Source of the DNA: Sphaerisporangium melleum
GTDB taxonomy: Bacteria; Actinomycetota; Actinomycetes; Streptosporangiales; Streptosporangiaceae
NCBI RefSeq assembly: GCF_014646695.1
Contig: NZ_BMNT01000011.1
Coordinates: 151,395 to 186,472 of the forward strand
DNA: 35,078 bases
Direction: 5' to 3'
The notes beneath the pieces were generated by a model, which was not told the origin of the DNA, searched no databases, and saw nothing but the letters and a program-made list of their open reading frames with translations. How positions within the stretch are numbered: the stretch's first letter is position 1; every line of letters starts with the position of its first letter. Positions 27,274-32,906 of the stretch are shown one piece after another. Made by a program: the position numbers and the translations under genes.

Positions 27274-28247
27274 CCGGCACGCTCACTCTCGCCAAGGCGA
27301 TCAACGAGGGCCTGCGCACCGCCATGGAGGACGACCCCAAGGTCCTCATCATGGGCGAGGACGTCGGCAAGCTCGGCGGCGTCTTCCGGGTCACCGACGG
27401 CCTGCAGAAGGACTTCGGTGAGAGCCGGGTCATCGACACCCCGCTCGCCGAGTCCGGCATCATCGGCACCGCCATCGGGCTCGCGCTGCGCGGCTACCGG
27501 CCGGTGTGCGAGATCCAGTTCGACGGGTTCGTGTTCCCGGCGGCCGACCAGATCATCACGCAGCTCGCCAAGATGCCGCTGCGTTCCCTCGGCACGATCA
27601 AGCTGCCGATCGTCGTGCGCATCCCCTGCGGCGGCGGCATCGGCGCGGTCGAGCACCACAGCGAGTCCCCCGAGGCGTACTTCACCCACACCAGCGGACT
27701 GCGCGTGGTGGCCTGCTCCAACCCGGTGGACGGGTACCACATGATCCAGCAGGCCATCCGGTGCGACGACCCGGTCATCTTCTTCGAGCCCAAGCGGCGC
27801 TACTGGGACAAGACCGAAGTGGACCGGAGCGCGACCCCGCTGGGGTTCGACCGTGCCCAGATCGTCCGCCCGGGCACCGATGTGACCGTGCTGTCCTATG
27901 GGCCGATGGTGAAGACGGTCGTGCAGGCCGCCGTCGCCGCCGAGGAGGAGGGCCGCTCGCTGGAGGTCATCGACCTGCGCTCGCTCAACCCCCTGGACAC
28001 CGGGCTGATCTTCGACTCGGTGCGGCGCACCGGGCGGTGCGTCGTCGCGCACGAGGCGCCGGTCTTCTCCGGGCTCGGCGGCGAGCTGGCCGCGCGGGTC
28101 ACCGAGGCGTGCTTCTACAGTCTGGAGGCGCCCGTGCTGCGGGTGGGCGGCTTCTCCACGCCGTACCCGCCGTCCCGGCTGGAGGACGACTATCTGCCCG
28201 ATCTGGACAGGGTGCTGGACGCCGTCGACCGTACGTTCGCCTTCTAG
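27270..28247 (+). CDS. 2-oxo acid dehydrogenase E1 component, beta subunit
   Basis: A 325-residue transketolase-like subunit that completes the E1 active site. It carries LIMGEDVGKLGGVFRVTDGL, DTPLAESGIIGTAIGLALRG, EIQFDGFVFPAADQI and the C-terminal VVAHEAPVFSGLGGE. All match E1 beta of branched-chain or pyruvate complexes. ATG 27270 overlaps the alpha-subunit stop by four bases, so the subunits are made in equal amounts. The E2 gene follows after 12 bases. Confidence 0.94.
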   Translation: MTGTLTLAKAINEGLRTAMEDDPKVLIMGEDVGKLGGVFRVTDGLQKDFGESRVIDTPLAESGIIGTAIGLALRGYRPVCEIQFDGFVFPAADQIITQLAKMPLRSLGTIKLPIVVRIPCGGGIGAVEHHSESPEAYFTHTSGLRVVACSNPVDGYHMIQQAIRCDDPVIFFEPKRRYWDKTEVDRSATPLGFDRAQIVRPGTDVTVLSYGPMVKTVVQAAVAAEEEGRSLEVIDLRSLNPLDTGLIFDSVRRTGRCVVAHEAPVFSGLGGELAARVTEACFYSLEAPVLRVGGFSTPYPPSRLEDDYLPDLDRVLDAVDRTFAF

Positions 28248-28259
28248 GAGGAGCTGACC

Positions 28260-29750
28260 GTGCTTCGTGAGTTCAAGCTCCCCGACGTCGGTGAAGGCCT
28301 GACCGAGGCCGAGATCGTCAAGTGGCACGTCGCCGCCGGCGACAAGGTCGAGATCAACCAGACGATCGTGGAGATCGAGACGGCCAAGGCCGTCGTCGAG
28401 CTGCCCTGCCCGTTCGAAGGGGTGGTCAGCGCGCTGATGGCCGCCGAGGGCGAGACGGTGGACGTCGGCAACCCGATCATCGCGGTCGAGGACGGCGAGG
28501 GCGGTTCGGGTGCCGCAGGTGGTGCGGCCACCGGTGCCCCGGCCGTCTCGGGGCCCGGCGTTCCCGCCGCTCCGGCGGCGGGCGGCCCGGTGCCGCGCTC
28601 GGCGGCCCTGGCCGACGACCTGGTGCCCACGCCGCCCGCGGGCGGCGGTGGTACGCCGGCCCGGCAGCCGGTTTTGGTCGGGTACGGGGTGAAGCCGGGC
28701 GCCACCGCCCGCCGGCCCCGCAAGACCACCGCGCCCTCGTCCCCGGCCGTCCCGGCCCAGCCCTCTCCGGTTGGTCCGACCGCGCAGGTCCAGGCCCGGC
28801 CGTCCGCGGCCTCCCAGGCTCCCACCCAAGCGGCCCCGGTGGCGCGCCCGGCCGCTCCGGCGCGGGTCGCGGTGCTGGCCAAGCCCCCGGTGCGCAAGCT
28901 CGCCCGGGACCTCGGCGTGGACCTCACCACCGTCACCGGCACCGGGCCGAGCGGTTCGATCACGCGGGACGACGTGCACGCCGTCGCCGGGGCCGTCGCC
29001 CCGGCGGGGGCGGCGGTCCCCGCGCCCGCCGGGTACGCCGTCCCGGCCGGGGCCGAGCGGGAGGAACGCATCCCGGTCAAGGGCGTGCGCAAGGCCACGG
29101 CGGCGGCGATGGTCGCCTCGGCCTTCACCGCCCCGCACGTGACCGAGTGGCTCCAGGTGGACGTGACCGCCACCATGGACGCGGTGCGCCGGCTGCGCGA
29201 GCTGCCGGACTTCGCCGAGGTCAAGGTCTCGCCGCTGCTGCTGGTCGCCAAGGCGCTGCTCACGGCCGTCCGGCGGTATCCGATGGTCAACTCCTCCTGG
29301 ACGGGGGAGGAGATCGTGGTGAAGCGGTACGTGAACCTCGGCATCGCGGCGGCCACCCCGCGCGGCCTCATCGTGCCGAACGTCAAGGAGGCGCAGGCGC
29401 TCTCGCTGCCCGAGCTGGCCAGGGCACTGGGTGAGCTGACCGAGAAGGCCCGGACCGGCCGCTGCACCCCCGCCGACCTGACCGGGGGCACCATCACGGT
29501 CACGAACGTGGGGGTGTTCGGCGTGGACGCCGGCACGCCCATCCTCAACCCGGGCGAGTCGGCGATCCTGGCGTTCGGCCAGGTGCGCGACCTGCCGTGG
29601 GTGGTGGACGGGCAGATCGTGCCACGCAAGGTCACCACGCTCGCGCTGTCGTTCGACCACCGCGTCGTCGACGGCGAGCTCGGCTCCTACGTCCTGCGCG
29701 ACGTCGGTGCCATGCTGCAGGACCCGCTGCGCATGCTCGCCTGGAGCTGA
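28260..29750 (+). CDS. 2-oxo acid dehydrogenase E2 (dihydrolipoamide acyltransferase)
   Basis: A 496-residue acyltransferase that forms the complex core. One lipoyl domain (1-80) has the lipoylated Lys in EIETAKAVVEL. A long Ala/Pro/Gly linker (about 85-205) follows. The E1/E3-binding domain is at about 207-242 (PPVRKLARDLGVDLTTVTG, GPSGSITRDDV), then a second Ala/Pro linker, then the catalytic domain (about 265-496) ending with the SFDHRVVDGE motif whose His and Asp are catalytic. GTG 28260 follows AGGAGG. No E3 gene is adjacent; a shared dihydrolipoyl dehydrogenase elsewhere is expected. A strong terminator follows. Confidence 0.94.
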   Translation: MLREFKLPDVGEGLTEAEIVKWHVAAGDKVEINQTIVEIETAKAVVELPCPFEGVVSALMAAEGETVDVGNPIIAVEDGEGGSGAAGGAATGAPAVSGPGVPAAPAAGGPVPRSAALADDLVPTPPAGGGGTPARQPVLVGYGVKPGATARRPRKTTAPSSPAVPAQPSPVGPTAQVQARPSAASQAPTQAAPVARPAAPARVAVLAKPPVRKLARDLGVDLTTVTGTGPSGSITRDDVHAVAGAVAPAGAAVPAPAGYAVPAGAEREERIPVKGVRKATAAAMVASAFTAPHVTEWLQVDVTATMDAVRRLRELPDFAEVKVSPLLLVAKALLTAVRRYPMVNSSWTGEEIVVKRYVNLGIAAATPRGLIVPNVKEAQALSLPELARALGELTEKARTGRCTPADLTGGTITVTNVGVFGVDAGTPILNPGESAILAFGQVRDLPWVVDGQIVPRKVTTLALSFDHRVVDGELGSYVLRDVGAMLQDPLRMLAWS

Positions 29751-29766
29751 CCAGAAGACCGGAAAC

Positions 29767-29796
29767 GGGCCGGAGAGGGATATCCCTTTTCGGCCC
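29767..29796 (+). terminator. Strong terminator of the 2-oxo acid dehydrogenase operon
   Basis: A 30-base near-perfect palindrome (15-bp arms with two G-T wobbles) starts 17 bases after the E2 stop and is followed by TTTCTGT. It isolates the dehydrogenase operon from the peptide cassette downstream. Confidence 0.85.
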
Positions 29797-29872
29797 TTTC
29801 TGTACCCTTTTGGGGTTCGCCGTGCCTGAATTTCGTGGTGTTCTCGTAGTCCGGAAGCGACCGGAAGAACGG

Positions 29873-29924
29873 TGCAAGTCGCGGGTCGATTATGCAAGTC
29901 GATTGCAAGGTGGGCTGCTAGCTT
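29873..29924 (+). promoter_or_regulatory. Predicted promoter and operator of the RiPP cassette
   Basis: TGCAAGTCG occurs at 29873-29881 and 29893-29901, and TGCAAG again at 29904-29909, giving 20-bp then 11-bp spacing, near whole helical turns. An extended -10 (TG-C-TAGCTT, 29916-29924) follows 6-10 bases after the last repeat. Direct repeats at 11/22-bp phase just before a -10 are the layout bound by SARP-type activators; that analogy is inference. A small hairpin ATCCCC/GGGGAT (29945-29966) lies in the predicted leader. Confidence 0.5.
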
Positions 29925-30004
29925 CGTCATCGCATGTACGACAAATCCCCCGAACTACCAGGGGATGGGGCTTCGCCGCCGCGTGCGGTGGAAGGGAACA
30001 CGAG

Positions 30005-30142
30005 ATGTCGAAGATCAGCTTGGAGGACCTCGCCTTCGAGGGCCCGGAGCTTTCGGACGCCGAGCTCGGCGAGGTGGCCGGTGGCCGGATGGTCGTGAGC
30101 TGGTACCTCAAGGGCAAGCCCGCCGAATGGGTGAACAAGTGA
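30005..30142 (+). CDS. RiPP precursor peptide with double-glycine leader
   Basis: A 45-residue peptide. The leader MSKISLEDLAFEGPELSDAE plus LGEVAGG (to Gly 27) is acidic and has the LSDAELGEVAGG form used by C39-peptidase exporters, which cut after Gly-Gly. The predicted core is RMVVSWYLKGKPAEWVNK (28-45), rich in aromatics and Lys, with a single acidic residue (Glu 41). ATG 30005 is preceded by GGAAGGGA. It is the first gene after the predicted promoter; the ATP-grasp ligase, PpiC-like protein and C39 exporter follow. A lactam between Glu 41 and Lys 36 or 38, or an ester to Ser 32, would be typical ATP-grasp products, but this is inference. Confidence 0.85.
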   Translation: MSKISLEDLAFEGPELSDAELGEVAGGRMVVSWYLKGKPAEWVNK

Positions 30143-30174
30143 TCAAAGGCCGGTCCTGCCGGTCCTGACGATAA

Positions 30175-30208
30175 CGGTGGTGGGCGCGACGCGTTCCGCC
30201 CACCACCG
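30175..30208 (+). terminator. Intercistronic hairpin 1 after the precursor gene (attenuator-like)
   Basis: CGGTGGTGGGCG and CGCCCACCACCG form a perfect 12-bp stem with a 10-base loop, 32 bases after the precursor stop. No T-run follows, so partial termination or 3'-end stabilisation of precursor mRNA is more likely than a full stop. Confidence 0.6.
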
Positions 30209-30224
30209 GTGCAGCAGCATTCAC

Positions 30225-30251
30225 GGTCGGCCGCCCTCCCGGTGGCCGGCC
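30225..30251 (+). terminator. Intercistronic hairpin 2 after the precursor gene
   Basis: Arms GGTCGGCCGCC and GGTGGCCGGCC pair fully over 11 positions (two G-T pairs) with loop CTCCC. It lies 16 bases beyond hairpin 1 and 58 bases before the ligase start. Like hairpin 1 it lacks a T-run. Confidence 0.5.
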
Positions 30252-30309
30252 CGTCGTCTTTCCAACGCCACATCCACGATTTCCGCGCCACACCCACGAC
30301 GGGGCTGCC

Positions 30310-31287
30310 GTGATCCTCATACTCAGCGACCTGCGCGACGACACCGTCGAAATGGTGCTCCCCAAGCTCAAGCGCCTCGGCGTGCCGGTCACCTGGTGGG
30401 ACAGTGGCGACTACCCCGCCAGGAGCCGCATCACCCTCGCCCTCGGCGCGGACGGCGCGCGCCGGCTCATGCTGCACACCGCGACCGGGACGCTCGACCT
30501 GTCCACGGTGACGGCGGTGTGGCGCCGGCGCCCCACCGGCCCCACGCCCGCCGCGCACGTGTCGGAGCCGACCCATCGCACGCATGTCGACTGGCAGGCG
30601 CAATTCCTGCTGGACGGCGCGTGGGACCTCATCCCGGCCCGGTGGCTGCCCTCGCGGCGCGAGCCCGAGCGCCGGGCGCACAACAAGATCATCAATCTGG
30701 CGCGGGCGGCGAGCCTGGGCTTCGCGGTACCGGAGACGGTGTTCACCAACGACCCGGCCGAGCTGGTGCCGGCGTACGAGCGCGCGGGAGGCCGGCTGGT
30801 CGCCAAGCAGATCAATTCCGACTCCTTCACCGTGGACGGCGCCGACCACCGGACGTACACGACCGTGCTCACCCGGCGGCACCTCACCTCGCGGCACCTG
30901 CTCCAGCACGAGCCGGTCATCCTGCAGCCGTACGTGCCGAAGGCCGTGGAACTGCGGGTGATCGTCGTCGGGGACCGGGTGTTCGCCGCCGAGATCGACG
31001 CGCAGGCGTCCCGCACGGCGCGAGAGGACTGGCGGCACTACGACGACGACCGGGTCCGCTACGCCGCGCACGAGCTGCCCGAGGACGTGCGGCGGCGCTG
31101 CGCCGAGCTGGTCGCGTCCTTCGAGCTCACCTACGGGGCGATCGACCTCATCCGCACGCCGCGGGGTGAGTACGTCTTCCTGGAGATCAACCCGAACGGG
31201 GCCTGGGCGTTCGTCGAGATGCGCACCGGCCTGCCGATCAGTGACGCCATCGCCGAATGGCTGGCCCGAGGAGCGCGCGATGAGTGA
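30310..31287 (+). CDS. ATP-grasp peptide ligase (MvdC/MvdD/TgmB-like RiPP maturase)
   Basis: A 325-residue ATP-grasp enzyme expected to activate a carboxylate of the precursor as acyl phosphate and join it to a Lys or Ser side chain. The N-terminal domain (1-110) starts ILILSDLRDDTVEMVLPKL and contains the WRRRP motif typical of RiPP-type ATP-grasp proteins. The ATP-binding parts are HNKIINLARA (Lys 126), GGRLVAKQI (Lys 166), ILQPYVPK and the Mg-binding AIDLIR (Asp 279) with FLEINPNG (Glu 292, Asn 294). GTG 30310 follows GGGG. Its end overlaps the next small ORF by 8 bases. No separate leader-recognition protein is visible. Confidence 0.9.
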   Translation: MILILSDLRDDTVEMVLPKLKRLGVPVTWWDSGDYPARSRITLALGADGARRLMLHTATGTLDLSTVTAVWRRRPTGPTPAAHVSEPTHRTHVDWQAQFLLDGAWDLIPARWLPSRREPERRAHNKIINLARAASLGFAVPETVFTNDPAELVPAYERAGGRLVAKQINSDSFTVDGADHRTYTTVLTRRHLTSRHLLQHEPVILQPYVPKAVELRVIVVGDRVFAAEIDAQASRTAREDWRHYDDDRVRYAAHELPEDVRRRCAELVASFELTYGAIDLIRTPRGEYVFLEINPNGAWAFVEMRTGLPISDAIAEWLARGARDE

Positions 31288-31393
31288 ATCCCCGTCCCCA
31301 GGAACCCGCGGTTCAGGCAAGCTCTTCCTGGTCGCGGCACCGCGTGACCTCTGGCCGCAGGGCCCGTCACCCAGGTGGAACGATGTCCGGTGA
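31280..31393 (+). CDS. Small 37-residue protein overlapping both cassette neighbours
   Basis: ATG 31280 lies in the last codons of the ligase (8-base overlap) with GAGGAG 6 bases upstream, a strong ribosome site. The TGA ends 11 bases inside the next gene. The peptide opens MSESPSPGTRGSG and continues KLFLVAAPRDLWPQGPSPRW before NDVR. It has no double glycine, signal peptide or known domain. Perfect tiling between two genes supports real, coupled translation. It could be a second substrate, a small adaptor for the ligase, or only a coupling device. I do not recognise its family, and standard gene finders would probably miss it. Confidence 0.6.
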   Translation: MSESPSPGTRGSGKLFLVAAPRDLWPQGPSPRWNDVR

Positions 31394-32366
31394 CTTCGGC
31401 GCCACGCTGGCAGCGGGCGTGGCACTGCTGCGCAGCCTGCCGCGCAGGCGCGACCAGGTGGAGTGGGCGCGCAAGGAGGCGGCCGAGTGGGGGGCCGAGC
31501 ACCCCGCCGTCGCCGCCCAGCTGGTCGTCGACGAGCGGCCGGGCACGCCCGTGGTCGATTACGACCTGCTGCTCACCCATCCGGACGGCGGCACGGTGGC
31601 GCTCACCGCGCCGGCCGACGAGGGGGTGCCGTGGCTGATCGAGCACTCGACCCACTGGGCGGCCGGCCAGCTCGTCAGCGTGGACGAGGTCCACCTGTCG
31701 GTGGCGCAGGCGCTCACCATGCTGCGTTCCCTCTCCAACCGGGACTCAACGCCGCACGACGAGATCGTCGACCAGTGCGTGATCCTCAACGAGGTCCTGT
31801 CCGACGACGAGCCGCTCACGACCGAGGATCTCCAGGCGGCGGCGGACGAGTTCCGCAGGGGACGGGGCCTGTACGACCGCGCGGCCACCCTCGCGTGGAT
31901 GGAGCGCGTGGGCATGTCCCCCGCGCGGTTCGAGGAGTACATCGGCGGCGTCGCCCGCCGGCGCAGGTTCCGGCGGCGCAAGGAGGCCGAGCTCGCCTCC
32001 GGGTATCTCGCCGCGCACCGCTCCCGGTTCGACCGGGTACGGGCGGTCTGGTGGGCCGGTCCGGAGCGCCGGATGGCCGCCAGCCCGGCGGAACTGCTGG
32101 CCGTGCCGTCCGAGGTGACGGGGGAGATCCAGGTGACCATCGGTGAGCGGTGGGCCGGTGACCTGCCCGAGCCGCTCCGCGACGCCGCGCCCGGCACCGT
32201 CGTGGGCCCCGTCGAGCGGGAGGGCCGGTTCCTCACCGGCGCCGTCCTGGACCGCCGTCCGGCAAAGGACGACGCCGAGACGCTGGCCGCCGCCGGGCGC
32301 GCCGCGTTCGCGGACTGGCTCACCGAACGGCGCAGGCGCGCGTCGGTCGAATGGCATTGGCTGTGA
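31383..32366 (+). CDS. PpiC/SurA-like peptide maturation protein
   Basis: A 327-residue cytoplasmic protein without signal peptide. The first 140 residues are unique, with VVDYDLLLTHPDGG and GGQ-like strand elements. About 145-190 (LTTEDLQAAADEFRRGRGLY, LAWMERVGMSPARFEEYI) matches the helical SurA/PrsA-type chaperone region. About 235-327 (EIQVTIGERWAGDLPEPL, then DAAPGTVVGPVEREG and a final RASVEWHW) resembles a PpiC-type parvulin domain and its tail. I recall a family of PpiC-related peptide maturation proteins (TIGR04500-like) that co-occur with RiPP ATP-grasp genes; a profile search would settle it. ATG 31383 has AGGTGG upstream. Its TGA overlaps the next GTG. It may hold the precursor for modification. 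Confidence 0.72.
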   Translation: MSGDFGATLAAGVALLRSLPRRRDQVEWARKEAAEWGAEHPAVAAQLVVDERPGTPVVDYDLLLTHPDGGTVALTAPADEGVPWLIEHSTHWAAGQLVSVDEVHLSVAQALTMLRSLSNRDSTPHDEIVDQCVILNEVLSDDEPLTTEDLQAAADEFRRGRGLYDRAATLAWMERVGMSPARFEEYIGGVARRRRFRRRKEAELASGYLAAHRSRFDRVRAVWWAGPERRMAASPAELLAVPSEVTGEIQVTIGERWAGDLPEPLRDAAPGTVVGPVEREGRFLTGAVLDRRPAKDDAETLAAAGRAAFADWLTERRRRASVEWHWL

Positions 32367-32872
32367 GCCGGCCGATCTACCGCGAGGAGGCGCTGCGCCG
32401 CTACCGCGTGCGGGAGCGGCAGGGTGACCGGCCGCTGGTCGTGCCCAAGATGTGGTTCGCCGCGCTGTGGGCGCTGGTCGCCGTACTGGGCGCCGCCGCG
32501 GCTGCCCTGACTCTGATCCAGGTGCCGCACCTGGTGACCGTCCCGGCGACGGTCACCGGATATCGGACCGGGAGCGTGGACGTCATCGCCCACCTCCCCT
32601 GGGACCGGCCGGCGCCCCGCGCCGGCGCGGAGGCGACCGTACGGCTGGCGGGCCCGGCGCGGCCGCTCGCCTGCCAGGTCAGCCGCCCCGGCGCCGCCGG
32701 TGCCGGGCGGCTCAAGGCGGCCCCGGGTACCGTCAAACCGGCCAGGCTCGCCGTGCTGTCCTGCCGGGTCACCGGAGTCGAGCCTCGCGAGCTGCTGCGC
32801 CGCTCCGGCGAGGCCGTGGTCCCCACCGGGACCGTCGCGGCCGGAACCCAGATGTTCGGCGACGGCTCGTGA
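32363..32872 (+). CDS. Short HlyD-like membrane protein of the export system
   Basis: A 169-residue protein. The N-terminus SRPIYREEALRRYRVRERQ followed by a single membrane span (about 31-53) recalls the start of HlyD-type adaptor proteins in NHLM-type bacteriocin export operons (an FRKEAL-like motif before the helix). An extracytoplasmic beta-rich part follows (VTVPATVTGYRTGSVDV, ATVRLAG). The coiled-coil hairpin of true HlyD proteins is missing, so it is much shorter than the family norm. GTG 32363 overlaps the upstream stop (GTGA). It likely partners the C39 exporter that follows. Confidence 0.7.
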   Translation: MSRPIYREEALRRYRVRERQGDRPLVVPKMWFAALWALVAVLGAAAAALTLIQVPHLVTVPATVTGYRTGSVDVIAHLPWDRPAPRAGAEATVRLAGPARPLACQVSRPGAAGAGRLKAAPGTVKPARLAVLSCRVTGVEPRELLRRSGEAVVPTGTVAAGTQMFGDGS

Positions 32873-32887
32873 GGCGACGGCTCGTGA
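32858..32887 (+). repeat. 15-bp exact tandem duplication at the exporter start region
   Basis: GGCGACGGCTCGTGA occurs twice in tandem (32858-32872, 32873-32887), and a degenerate third copy TCGTGAGACGGCG spans the actual GTG start at 32907. The first copy supplies the stop of the preceding gene. The repeats look like a duplicated start region. Confidence 0.7.
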
Positions 32888-32906
32888 GGCGAAGGAGAGG
32901 CGCCTC

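Noticed and set aside
27240-29930. 896-codon minus-strand open frame opposite E1 beta and E2
   Set aside because: Antisense shadow of two certain genes; no recognisable domain.
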